DNA of 64,000 nt. Origin: Paraburkholderia edwinii. GTDB taxonomy: Bacteria > Pseudomonadota > Gammaproteobacteria > Burkholderiales > Burkholderiaceae. Below the pieces are notes generated by a model. It was not told the origin of the DNA. It ran no database searches and was given only the letters and a program-made list of their open reading frames with translations. Where the stretch lies: positions 3,308,004-3,372,003 of the forward strand of contig NZ_CP080096.1 of the NCBI RefSeq assembly GCF_019428685.1, read 5' to 3'. Made by a program: the position numbers and the translations under genes. The first letter of the stretch is position 1; every line of letters starts with the position of its first letter. Of the stretch, positions 12,759 through 21,227 are shown piece after piece.

Positions 12759-15745
12759 CCGTCCCGCGCTCCACGCTCAGGCTCCAGTTTCATCGGGGCT
12801 TCACCTTCGACGATGCGCTTGCGCATCTCGAATATTTCGCCGCGCTCGGCATCAGCCATCTGTACGCGTCGCCGGTGACGAGCGCGGTGCCGGGCTCGAT
12901 GCACGGCTACGATACGGTCGACTACACGCAGGTCAGCGCCGAATGCGGCGGCGAAGCGGCGTTGAAGCGGCTTGCCGACAAGCTGCATGAGCGCGGCATG
13001 GGGCTCATTGTCGACATCGTGCCGAACCATATGGGCATCGCGGGATCGGGTGCGCATAACGGATGGTGGCGCGACATTCTCGAATGGGGCCGGCATAGCG
13101 CGTACGCGCGGCATTTCGATGTGGACTGGCATTCGCCGGACCCTGCGTTGCGCGGCAAGGTGCTGTTGCCCTGCCTCGGCGCGCCCTACGGGGAAGAGCT
13201 CGCGGCGGGCCGCATCAAGCTGCGCTTTGCGGCCGATACGGGGCGCTTCAATATCGAATATGGCGATCATGTTTGCCCCGTCTGCCCGATCGACTACGCG
13301 GCGCTGCTGCAGTCGGCCGATCGCACCGATCTGAATGCGCTTGCCGAGCAGTTTCGCGGCCTCACGACGCAGCCTGCCGATCAGCCGCGCGCGGCGCAAG
13401 CGTGCGATGCGCTGCGCGAATTCGCGAGGCAGAACGGCGCGACGTCCATCGACTTCGTTCTTCAGGCGTATGCGCCTGAAGATCCGGTCACGCGCGATCA
13501 TCTGCATCGGTTGCTCGAGCGCCAGCATTACCGCCTCGCGTGGTGGCGCACCGCTGCCGACGAAGTGAACTGGCGGCGCTTCTTCGATATCAGCACGCTT
13601 GCCGCGGTGCGCGTCGAGCGGCCCGAAGTGTTCGAAGCGGTGCATGCGCTCGTGTTTCGTCTCTATGCCGAAGGCGTCGTCGATGGCGTGCGCATCGATC
13701 ATATCGACGGGCTCGCCGAGCCGCGCGAATACTGCCAGCGTTTGCGGCAGCGGCTCTCGGAGCTGCGCGAGGGCGCGCCGTATATCGTGGTCGAAAAGAT
13801 TCTCGCGCGCGGCGAGCCGTTGCGCGACGACTGGCCCGTGGACGGCACGACCGGTTACGATTTTATGAACGACGTCGGCGCGCTGCTGCACGATCCGCGC
13901 GGCGCGGAACCGCTTGCGTCGACGTGGGCTGAATTGAGCGGGCGCAGCGCGGTATTTGCCGACGAAGCGTTGGTCGCGCGACGCAAGATTCTGAATGAGA
14001 ACCTTGCGGCGGAACTGGACCGCGCGGCACGCGCGCTGCATCGCGTTGCGCGCGATAACCTCGCGACGCGCGATTTCACCTACACGTCGATCCGGCGCGT
14101 GACCGGCGAGCTTGCCGCGCACTTTCCGGTGTATCGGATCTATCCGCAGAACGGCCTGCGCAGCGCAGCCGACAACGTGTATTTCGACCAGGCGCTCGAT
14201 GCCGCGCGGCGGATGCTGTCGCGTGCGGATTGCACCGTGCTCGAGCGTGTCGATATGTGGCTTGGCAGCGGTGTCGACGAACCTGCTGGCGTGCGCGAAG
14301 CGGCTGCCGCGGGGAGCAATCGCGAAGCAACGGACCTGAGGACGGACCTGCGAACGGACTTGAGAACGGACGCACGGACGGATGCGCGGACCAACCCGCG
14401 CGCGCAACATCCGCCGCAAGGCGCGGCCACCGGTGCGTTCAATCACGCGGCCGCCGCGCGGCGCACCGTGCAAACGTTGTTCTCGCAATTGACCGCGCCC
14501 GTTGCGGCGAAGGCGATCGAAGACACCGCGTGCTATCGCTATGGCCGTCTGATCTCGCGCAACGAAGTCGGCGCCGATCCGGGCGAATTCGCGATATCGG
14601 TCGATCAGTTTCATGCGAGCAATCTCGAGCGTGCGCGGCGCTATCCGCACGCGATGCTCGTGACGGCGACGCACGATCACAAGCGCGGCGAAGACGTGCG
14701 CGCGCGGCTCGCGGTGCTCAGCGAAATCGCCGACGAATGGAGCGCGACACTGCGCGCGTGGTCGACCTTGAATACGCCGCAGCGGCGCGCGCCCTCCGGC
14801 GACACGACCGCCGATGCGCTGACCGACGACTGGGCACCCGGCCCCGCGGCGGAAGCGATGATGTATCAGACGCTGGTTGGCTGCTGGCCGCCCGATCTGA
14901 GCGCCGACGACGAGGCCGGCATCGCGGAACTTGCCGAACGCGTCGCGCAATGGCTGCTAAAAGGGCTGCGCGAGGCGAAGGTGCGCACGAACTGGTTTGC
15001 ACCCGATGAGGCGTTTGAGAATGCATGCCGCGCGTTTCTGTTCGACATTCTCGCGCCGCAACGGCGCGATGGTTTTCTGCGCGAGCTGTGCGCGTTCGTT
15101 GCGCGGATCAGTCGTGCGGGTGTGATCAATAGCCTGCAGCAGACCATTTTGCGGCTCGCGTCGCCCGGTGTGCCGGACCTGTATCAAGGCACCGAGTTAT
15201 GGGACTTCAGTCTGGTCGATCCCGATAACCGGCGGCCCGTCGACTTCGAGAAACGCGCCGCGATGCTCGCGGAAAAGCCGCCTTCGGAGTTTCTCGCCGA
15301 TTGGCACGATGGACGCGTGAAGCTCGCGATCGTGCAGCGGATGCTCGCGCTGCGCACGCACCTGCCTGAGCTGCTGAGTCAGGGCGCGTATGTGCCGCTC
15401 GCGGTGGAAGGTGCGCATGCGGAGCGCGCGATTGCATTTGCACGGCGGCAGGGAAACGCGTGGGCCGTGGTGATTGCGACGCGGCTCGCGGTGCCGCTGC
15501 TTTCTGAAGCCGACGCCGATGCGAAGGCCGGCGACCGCGCGCTCGCCGATATTCCGCTGGTCGAACCGGCTCGCTGGGAAGACACCGCGGTACGGATGCC
15601 GGAAGAACTGTTCGGGCGCGCGATGTTCGATTGGGTCAGTCCGGCCGCACCGAAGGTCGAAGACAATGGCTTGCTGTATCTGCGCGATGCGTTGACGTCG
15701 ATGCCGGTTGCGGTGCTCGTCGAGGATGGTGTGCCGCGGACATAG
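12755..15745 (+). CDS. treY: Maltooligosyl trehalose synthase
   Basis: TreY (996 aa) isomerises the reducing-end alpha-1,4 bond of maltodextrins to alpha-1,1, forming maltooligosyltrehalose for TreZ. The start ATG overlaps the malQ stop (ATGA). Family hallmarks visible: the N-terminal STLRLQFHRGFTFDDA, YASPVTSAVPGSMHGYD, nucleophile D315 (GVRIDHIDGL), acid/base E347 (YIVVEKIL) and D641 (ATHDHKRGEDVRARL). Between the barrel and the C-terminal part lies an unusual low-complexity segment made of tandem TDLR/TDAR tetrapeptides (residues 526-549), which adds length over typical TreY. Last gene of the plus-strand glucan cluster; a CorC-like gene converges on it 38 bp away. Confidence 0.93.
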   Translation: MTVPRSTLRLQFHRGFTFDDALAHLEYFAALGISHLYASPVTSAVPGSMHGYDTVDYTQVSAECGGEAALKRLADKLHERGMGLIVDIVPNHMGIAGSGAHNGWWRDILEWGRHSAYARHFDVDWHSPDPALRGKVLLPCLGAPYGEELAAGRIKLRFAADTGRFNIEYGDHVCPVCPIDYAALLQSADRTDLNALAEQFRGLTTQPADQPRAAQACDALREFARQNGATSIDFVLQAYAPEDPVTRDHLHRLLERQHYRLAWWRTAADEVNWRRFFDISTLAAVRVERPEVFEAVHALVFRLYAEGVVDGVRIDHIDGLAEPREYCQRLRQRLSELREGAPYIVVEKILARGEPLRDDWPVDGTTGYDFMNDVGALLHDPRGAEPLASTWAELSGRSAVFADEALVARRKILNENLAAELDRAARALHRVARDNLATRDFTYTSIRRVTGELAAHFPVYRIYPQNGLRSAADNVYFDQALDAARRMLSRADCTVLERVDMWLGSGVDEPAGVREAAAAGSNREATDLRTDLRTDLRTDARTDARTNPRAQHPPQGAATGAFNHAAAARRTVQTLFSQLTAPVAAKAIEDTACYRYGRLISRNEVGADPGEFAISVDQFHASNLERARRYPHAMLVTATHDHKRGEDVRARLAVLSEIADEWSATLRAWSTLNTPQRRAPSGDTTADALTDDWAPGPAAEAMMYQTLVGCWPPDLSADDEAGIAELAERVAQWLLKGLREAKVRTNWFAPDEAFENACRAFLFDILAPQRRDGFLRELCAFVARISRAGVINSLQQTILRLASPGVPDLYQGTELWDFSLVDPDNRRPVDFEKRAAMLAEKPPSEFLADWHDGRVKLAIVQRMLALRTHLPELLSQGAYVPLAVEGAHAERAIAFARRQGNAWAVVIATRLAVPLLSEADADAKAGDRALADIPLVEPARWEDTAVRMPEELFGRAMFDWVSPAAPKVEDNGLLYLRDALTSMPVAVLVEDGVPRT
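14330..14401 (+). repeat. In-frame 12-bp tandem repeat in treY (6 units)
   Basis: Six consecutive 12-bp units, each starting with ACGGAC or a close variant (ACGGAT, ACCAAC), encode TDLR three times, TDAR twice and TNPR. The period is a multiple of three, so gain or loss of units keeps frame. It lies outside the three catalytic motifs. Confidence 0.9.
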
Positions 15746-15783
15746 GCAACATGAGCGGCAGCATGAGCGAGCGGCATGCCGGC

Positions 15784-17148
15784 TTAACCGCCCTCGTCGT
15801 CGAACTCCTTCGGATACACCCGCACGAGGACGATGCGCGGCCCCGTCATCTTCTTCACGACGATATCGAAGCGGTCGAATTCCACGCGCTGCCCTTCGGC
15901 CGGCAAATCGCGCAGCGCCTGAATGACGAGGCCGCCGACCGACTCCGCGCGTCCTTCATCGATATCGATACCGAGCGCGCGCTCGAGCGATACCACGGGC
16001 AGGCTGCCCTTGCCCATCAAGGTGCCGTCGTCGAGGCGCGTCCAGTCCTGATCGCCCTGGCGGAATTCGTCGTGAATCTGGCCGACAAGCGCGCCGAGCA
16101 GATTGTCGAGCGTCAGAAAGCCCATCGGCTTTTCGTGCTTGTGCCCGACGAGCGCCAGATGCGGCGCGCCCTTGCGAAAGCGGCGAAACAGTTCGAGCGC
16201 CGGCATATCGGGCTTCACGTATTGCACGGGGCGTACGTACTTCGACAGGTCGTCGAGCGAACTGCCCGCATGCCGCGCGAGCAGCAGATCCTTCAAATGA
16301 ATGGTGCCGGCGACGCGTTCGCCCGACGCGTCCTCGAAGAGCGGATAGCGGCTGAAACGATGGCGCGCGACGATCTGCATATTGTCGCGCCACGGCAGAT
16401 CGTGACGCAGGCTCACCAGTTCGTGCGCGGGCCGCATCAGGTCGGAGACGGTCATGCGCGAGAAATCGAGCGAATGCGCGATCGTGTTCCATTCGTCGGG
16501 GCTATACGTGCGGCCCGGCAGTTCGATTTCGTCGGCCACGCTCGTGCGGCGCGCGCGCAGAATCAGCTTGAGCTCTTCGTTCGAATAGTGCGCGTCGCCG
16601 CCGTGATCGGCCGTTAGACCCGCGATTCGCAGCACCGCGTTTGCGCTTGTATTGAGCAGCCAGATGGCCGGATACATTGCCCAATAAAACGCGTACAGCG
16701 GCAGCGCGACCCACAACGAGACCTTCTCGGCCTGACGGATTGCCAGCGACTTCGGCGCAAGCTCGCCGACCACGATATGCAGAAACGAAATGCACGAGAA
16801 CGCGAAGAACAGCGAGATGCCGTGTATCAGCTTCTCGGACTCGATGCCGAGCACGCTGAAGACCGGCGTCAACAGATCCGCGAAGGCCGGTTCGCCGATC
16901 CATCCGAGGCCGAGCGAAGCGAGCGTAATGCCGAGCTGACACGCCGAGAGATACGCATCGAGCCGCTGATGAACGGTGGCGAGCAGCTTGCCGCGTACGC
17001 CGTGTTTTTGCGCGAGCGTCTGTACGCGCGTTTGACGCAACTTCACAAGGCCGAACTCGGCCGCGACGAAAAAGCCGTTGAGTGCGACGAGAAGCAACGC
17101 ACCAATTAGGGCGACGACCTGGATCAAGGCGGCGGGCTCCGGCAACAA
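15784..17148 (-). CDS. CorC/HlyC (TlyC) family protein with DUF21/CNNM and CBS domains
   Basis: An inner-membrane protein of about 454 aa. The N-terminal DUF21/CNNM domain (about 8-195) has four hydrophobic segments, beginning VVALIGALLLVALNGFFVAAEFG. It is followed by a CBS pair (about 205-345; MTVSDLMRPAHELVSL, then VKPDMPALELFRRF) and a C-terminal CorC_HlyC domain (about 365-450; LPVVSLERALGIDID). Relatives are implicated in Mg2+/Co2+ homeostasis; older haemolysin labels are not reliable evidence of toxicity. The frame starts with two consecutive TTG codons (17148 and 17145) and I see no good ribosome binding site, so the start is uncertain. It stands alone, converging on treY. Confidence 0.85.
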   Translation of the reverse strand: MLPEPAALIQVVALIGALLLVALNGFFVAAEFGLVKLRQTRVQTLAQKHGVRGKLLATVHQRLDAYLSACQLGITLASLGLGWIGEPAFADLLTPVFSVLGIESEKLIHGISLFFAFSCISFLHIVVGELAPKSLAIRQAEKVSLWVALPLYAFYWAMYPAIWLLNTSANAVLRIAGLTADHGGDAHYSNEELKLILRARRTSVADEIELPGRTYSPDEWNTIAHSLDFSRMTVSDLMRPAHELVSLRHDLPWRDNMQIVARHRFSRYPLFEDASGERVAGTIHLKDLLLARHAGSSLDDLSKYVRPVQYVKPDMPALELFRRFRKGAPHLALVGHKHEKPMGFLTLDNLLGALVGQIHDEFRQGDQDWTRLDDGTLMGKGSLPVVSLERALGIDIDEGRAESVGGLVIQALRDLPAEGQRVEFDRFDIVVKKMTGPRIVLVRVYPKEFDDEGG

Positions 17149-17242
17149 AACCGTCAGTATAGAGGGTGAAAGGCCGGCGAAAATGATGTGCGCTGCGAAG
17201 CGGTTATTGGATCACGCCGTGCGGGGCAATGCGATGTGTCGT

Positions 17243-17287
17243 GATGCGCGGTGAGGCGATGCGCGGTGAGGCGATGCGCGGTGAGGC
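17243..17287. repeat. Three perfect 15-bp intergenic tandem repeats
   Basis: GATGCGCGGTGAGGC occurs three times head to tail in the gap between the CorC-like gene and the kinase-like gene upstream of it, followed by a partial GAT. No gene or promoter role is apparent. Confidence 0.9.
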
Positions 17288-17386
17288 GATTCAGGCTGCG
17301 CCATGAGGCGCCGCCTGAATCGATTGGAGCAGCAGATACGTGACGTCGTGCTGAACGTCGAAATCGGAACGCCGCGCTCGCGCGAT

Positions 17387-18193
17387 TTAACCGGCGTTCA
17401 GCGGCACTCGCAGCGACAGTTTCGCTGGCTGCCCCTGCGCGAACTCGCCTTGCTCGAACGCGCCGTCATGCGCTTCGGCCACGCGCTTGCACAGCGCAAG
17501 CACCCACGCGATTCGCCCTGCCTCGCGCGGTTCGCATGCCTGCCTGCGCGCGAAGTTTTCGAGCAGATGCGGTAGCGCTGCATCGCCTAGGGCGTCGAGC
17601 GCCGCGGTATAGGTCGCAGTTGCGTGCCACATCGATGTATCCGCACGCGTTTCGAGTGTGACGATCGAGTCCGGCGCGCTCGCTTCGGTTGCGAAAGTCA
17701 GCATGAGCCAGAGCGCCGCGGCCAGACGCTCGCGGTCGCCATCGAGTTGTTCGGCGGCAAGCGGTGTTTCGAGCATGAGCCTCACGCCGCGCGGCTGCGC
17801 GAGCATGTCGCGCACATCCATCACGGTCGTGTCGACCAGCGGACGCAACTCGAAACGCTCGCGCTTGAGCGCAAGCGATTTCGTCTCGGCGCGCGTGGTG
17901 TCGACGATCGATTCGAGCAATTGCACCTGCTGCTCGACGCCGCTGCGGATGCCCGCCAGCGCGCGCTGCGCGGTCGCATCGGCGCCGTCCACCTTGCGCT
18001 CGAGCACATAGGCCCAGCTATGGATGGCGTTGAGCGGGCTGCGCAGATCATGAGAAACGAGCGACAGCACATGGTCGCGCATAAAAAGCGCCGTCTGCGC
18101 GCACAAACGGGCGACACGTTCCGACGCCGCGGCGCCGGGCACGCCCAGTTCATGACTGCTGTTCGCTGGGAAAGGCGTGGTCACGGTCGACAT
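17387..18193 (-). CDS. Histidine-kinase-like protein: intact phosphoacceptor domain, degenerate ATPase domain
   Basis: A soluble 268-aa protein without membrane segments. Residues about 45-115 form a HisKA dimerisation/phosphoacceptor helix with a normal H-box (LVSHDLRSPLNAI). The C-terminal half lies where the HATPase domain should be, but the N-box is replaced by AALWLMLTFATEAS, with no conserved Asn, and no DxGxG (G1) motif is visible. It may therefore take or hold a phosphoryl group without binding ATP normally. ATG 18193 (MSTVTTPF) is preferred over a longer frame reaching 18316, whose extra N-terminus is arginine-rich and not domain-like; GAGG abuts the ATG, closer than usual. It is divergent from the FKBP gene and no response regulator is adjacent. 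Confidence 0.7.
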   Translation of the reverse strand: MSTVTTPFPANSSHELGVPGAAASERVARLCAQTALFMRDHVLSLVSHDLRSPLNAIHSWAYVLERKVDGADATAQRALAGIRSGVEQQVQLLESIVDTTRAETKSLALKRERFELRPLVDTTVMDVRDMLAQPRGVRLMLETPLAAEQLDGDRERLAAALWLMLTFATEASAPDSIVTLETRADTSMWHATATYTAALDALGDAALPHLLENFARRQACEPREAGRIAWVLALCKRVAEAHDGAFEQGEFAQGQPAKLSLRVPLNAG

Positions 18194-18361
18194 CCTCGTA
18201 ACAGTTCGCGATTCGCGGTTTGATTCGCGGTTCGCTTTGAATGGCCAGCCAACATTATAGGCAAGCCCATTGCGCGAAAACGCGCGACACGCACCAGATT
18301 CGCTGTATATACGCAACGCGCCTACAATATCGGTTTCGATTGAACCTCAAGGGAGCAACTT
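18194..18361. promoter_or_regulatory. Divergent promoter region between the kinase-like gene and the FKBP gene
   Basis: On the minus strand a perfect TATAAT (plus-strand ATTATA at 18254-18259) lies 60 bp before the kinase-like gene, with only a weak -35. On the plus strand TACAAT at 18323-18328 precedes the FKBP gene, whose AAGGGAG ribosome binding site follows. ATTCGCGGTT is present twice in the leader of the kinase-like gene. Promoter calls are by eye. Confidence 0.45.
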
Positions 18362-18703
18362 ATGCCGACCGTGACCACTGAATCCGGCCTGAAATACGAA
18401 GATCTGACCGAAGGCACCGGCGCCGAAGCGCGTGCGGGCCAGACGGTCAGCGTTCACTACACGGGCTGGCTCACCGACGGCCAGAAGTTCGACTCGAGCA
18501 AGGACCGCAACGACCCGTTCGCGTTCGTGCTCGGCGGCGGGATGGTCATCAAGGGTTGGGACGAAGGTGTGCAGGGCATGAAGGTCGGCGGCGTGCGGCG
18601 TCTGACAATTCCGCCGCAACTCGGCTACGGTCCGCGCGGCGCGGGTGGCGTGATTCCGCCGAATGCGACGCTCGTGTTCGAAGTCGAACTGCTCGACGTC
18701 TGA
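18362..18703 (+). CDS. FKBP-type peptidyl-prolyl cis-trans isomerase
   Basis: A compact single-domain FKBP of 113 aa with no signal peptide, so probably cytoplasmic. The full fold is present: [53 protein letters not shown] and [18 protein letters not shown]. It catalyses cis-trans isomerisation of Xaa-Pro bonds and may act as a folding helper. AAGGGAG ahead of the ATG is a good ribosome binding site. The AraC-family gene starts 67 bp downstream; whether they share a transcript cannot be told. Confidence 0.95.
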   Translation: MPTVTTESGLKYEDLTEGTGAEARAGQTVSVHYTGWLTDGQKFDSSKDRNDPFAFVLGGGMVIKGWDEGVQGMKVGGVRRLTIPPQLGYGPRGAGGVIPPNATLVFEVELLDV

Positions 18704-18770
18704 GCATGGGCCGCGTCCGCGCAGCGACTGAAGCGCGGGCGCCAGACCGAGGGAAAGAGCGCACAAGTTT

Positions 18771-19607
18771 ATGGCCAGCAGCATCGTCACCGTTGCGTCG
18801 CCAAGCGTGTCGTTGCGACGCTTCAGCGAGACCGAAGCGTCGGACGTGCACGACTTCCATCAGATCGTGCTCGGTCTCGACGGCTCGATGGTGATGGCTG
18901 TCGACGGCATCGAGCGGCAAATCGACCGGCGTTCGGCGTGGCTCGTGCCGGCGGGGTCGCGTCACGACTATGCGGGCATCGGCGAAAACCGGCAGCTCGT
19001 GCTCGATTTGCCCGCTGCGTCGCTTGCGGTGCCTGAGCGGCTTTTCGAGCGCGCACGGACGATGGATGTCGATAGCGGGTTGATGCAGCTGGTCGGCGAG
19101 ATTGCCACGCGTGCTGCTATACGGAGTAGCGGTGGCGGCTTCGTCGAAATGGACGACGTCCCCGCGGTGTCGCGCCGCTTCAACTGGAATGCCGCGACGC
19201 GGTTATGTGCGGCGCTCGTGCAAGGCGCAAGCGGCGCGGGTGATTTCGCTAGCGCTTCAGGTACGTCCAATGCGCACCGCGCGGCCATCGGCCTCGACTT
19301 CGCCCGCATCGACCGCTGGTTACGCGCGCATCTCTCAGAACCGCTGCGTATCGCCGATCTCGCCGCGCATTGCGGCTTCGGATTGCGACGGTTTCACCAG
19401 CTTTTTATCGAAGCGTTCGGCGAGACGCCGCATCGCTATCTGCAGCGCTTGCGGCTCGATACGTCGATTACGCTGCTTGCCGATCCGCGCCGAACGCTGA
19501 CCGACGTCGCGCTCGATGTGGGGTTCGGCGATCAGAGCGCGTATACGCATGCGTTTACGCGCCGGTTTGGGATCGCGCCGGGACAGTGGCGTGCGTTGCG
19601 GCATTGA
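18771..19607 (+). CDS. AraC-family transcriptional regulator
   Basis: A 278-aa regulator. The N-terminal half looks like a cupin-type sensing domain (DFHQIVLGLDGSMVMAVDG, then SAWLVPAGSRHDYAG, typical of AraC effector barrels). The C-terminal ~100 residues carry the double HTH: LRIADLAAHCGFGLRRFHQLFIEAFG, then LTDVALDVGFGDQSAYTHAFTRRFG. No target gene sits beside it; downstream metZ converges from the other strand. The effector and regulon are unknown. Confidence 0.88.
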   Translation: MASSIVTVASPSVSLRRFSETEASDVHDFHQIVLGLDGSMVMAVDGIERQIDRRSAWLVPAGSRHDYAGIGENRQLVLDLPAASLAVPERLFERARTMDVDSGLMQLVGEIATRAAIRSSGGGFVEMDDVPAVSRRFNWNAATRLCAALVQGASGAGDFASASGTSNAHRAAIGLDFARIDRWLRAHLSEPLRIADLAAHCGFGLRRFHQLFIEAFGETPHRYLQRLRLDTSITLLADPRRTLTDVALDVGFGDQSAYTHAFTRRFGIAPGQWRALRH

Positions 19608-19781
19608 GCACATGTAGCGGGTTTTTGCGCGGCTGTGACCGTGACGGTTCGCGCGCATCTGCTAGCGTTAGCGCACCGCGCGGTTTCCGGCGCTTCCCGT
19701 CACGATTCCTGAAGCCGCGTTGCCGCGGCTTCAGGTTCCTGCTTCGTGTTCAATGCGCTAGCAGAGCGGCAAGCCCGGCAT

Positions 19782-20975
19782 TCACGCGCCGTTCAAACCA
19801 CGCTCGAGATCCGCGCGAACATCGCCCGCATCTTCGAGTCCGACCGCGAGACGAATCAGCCCTTCGGTAATGCCCGCGGCCGCGCGCGCTTCCGGTGTAA
19901 TGCGCGCGTGCGTCGTGGTGGCCGGATGCGTGATCGTCGTGCGCGTATCGCCGAGATTGCCGGTGATCGAGCAGATCTTCGTGCTGTCGATCACGCGCCA
20001 CGCGTTAGCGCGCTGCGCTTCCGGCGTATCGCCCTTCAGTTCGAACGACACGATCGCGCCGCCCGATTTTTGCTGACGCTTCGCGATCGCATATTGCGGA
20101 TGCGATTCGAGGCCCGGATAGAACACGCGCTTCACCGCCGGATGCGTTTCGAGCCAGCTCGCAATCGCAAGCGCATTTGCCGACTGACGATCGACGCGCA
20201 GCGACAGCGTTTCCATGCCCTTCAACAGCACCCACGCGTTGAACGCCGACAGCGTCGGGCCCGCGCTGCGCACGAACGGAAACACCTTCTCCATGATGAA
20301 CTGCCTCGAGCCGACCAGCGCGCCGCCGAGCACGCGGCCCTGGCCGTCGAGAAACTTCGTGGCCGAATGCATGACGACGTCGGCGCCCAGTTTCAGCGGC
20401 TGCTGCAGCGCAGGGCTGCAAAAACAGTTGTCGACGACGAACAACGCATTCGCCGCCTTCGCGATCTTGCCGATCGCTTCGATATCGGCGATTTCGGTCA
20501 GCGGGTTCGACGGCGTTTCGAGGAAGAACATCTTCGTCTCGGGGCGCACGGCGTTTTTCCACGCGTCGAGATCGGTCGGGTCGACAAAGGTGGTCGTGAT
20601 GCCGAACTTGCTGAAGATCTGCGAGAACATGCCGAGCGTCGAACCGAACAGACTCTGCGAGCTCACGAGGTGATCGCCCGCCTGCATCGCCGACATCACC
20701 ACCGACAGGATCGCGCTCATGCCCGATGCGGTCGCCATGCACGCTTCGCCGCCTTCGAGCGCCGCGAGCCGGTCCTGGAACATCGTCACGGTCGGGTTCG
20801 TGAAGCGTGAGTAGGTGTAGAAGTCTTCCGAATTCTTGAAGCGCTCGGCCGCTTCGGCCGCATTCGCGAACACGAAACTCGAGGTCAGGAACAACGCTTC
20901 CGAATGCTCGCCGAAGTCGCTGCGCAGCGTGCCCGAACGGACCGCGAGGGTATCGAAGTTGAAGGTATCGTCCAT
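19782..20975 (-). CDS. metZ: O-succinylhomoserine sulfhydrylase
   Basis: MetZ makes homocysteine from O-succinylhomoserine and sulfide, the direct-sulfhydrylation step of methionine synthesis. The 397-aa PLP enzyme of the Cys/Met family begins MDDTFNFDTLAVRSGTLRSD; the Schiff-base lysine is K207 in HSATKFLDGQGR, and SSQSLFGST and NPLTEIADI are typical of the family. The ATG at 20975 follows GGAAAG; an open frame continues upstream but would run across the purF terminator. It lies downstream of purF in the same direction, a common order in beta-proteobacteria, but a terminator separates them, so metZ probably has its own promoter. Confidence 0.92.
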   Translation of the reverse strand: MDDTFNFDTLAVRSGTLRSDFGEHSEALFLTSSFVFANAAEAAERFKNSEDFYTYSRFTNPTVTMFQDRLAALEGGEACMATASGMSAILSVVMSAMQAGDHLVSSQSLFGSTLGMFSQIFSKFGITTTFVDPTDLDAWKNAVRPETKMFFLETPSNPLTEIADIEAIGKIAKAANALFVVDNCFCSPALQQPLKLGADVVMHSATKFLDGQGRVLGGALVGSRQFIMEKVFPFVRSAGPTLSAFNAWVLLKGMETLSLRVDRQSANALAIASWLETHPAVKRVFYPGLESHPQYAIAKRQQKSGGAIVSFELKGDTPEAQRANAWRVIDSTKICSITGNLGDTRTTITHPATTTHARITPEARAAAGITEGLIRLAVGLEDAGDVRADLERGLNGA

Positions 20976-21033
20976 AGTCGTTCTTTCCGTTCTATCCGTT
21001 GTTTCCGTTATCCGGCACCGGCGAGCCGGCAAC

Positions 21034-21070
21034 AAAAAAGCCCGCGTTGCGTCGGCAATCAGCGGGCTTT
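21034..21070 (-). terminator. Rho-independent terminator after purF
   Basis: AAAGCCCGC pairs with GCGGGCTTT across an 18-nt loop, and on the minus strand the stem runs into a T tract. It is correctly placed to end purF transcription before metZ. Confidence 0.8.
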
Positions 21071-21227
21071 GTGTGTGCGGAGCAGCTTGAGCGGTAGAGC
21101 GGCGCGCTTGCGCGGCCACCGTTCGCTTTAGCTGTTTCGGGAAACCTTTGTCAGGCCGCCCTGCGTCCGCAAGCTGAATTCAAATCGACGCAAGTCAGGA
21201 TTCTAGCACCGTCGTTGTCGCGCAGCC

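Noticed and set aside
15784..17148. Reading the CorC-like protein as a haemolysin
   Set aside because: The haemolysin name in this family is historical; domain content (DUF21, CBS, CorC_HlyC) points to ion homeostasis.
20976..21227. Possible SAM-type riboswitch upstream of metZ
   Set aside because: The only clear structure is the purF terminator; I could not find the conserved core of any SAM riboswitch class.
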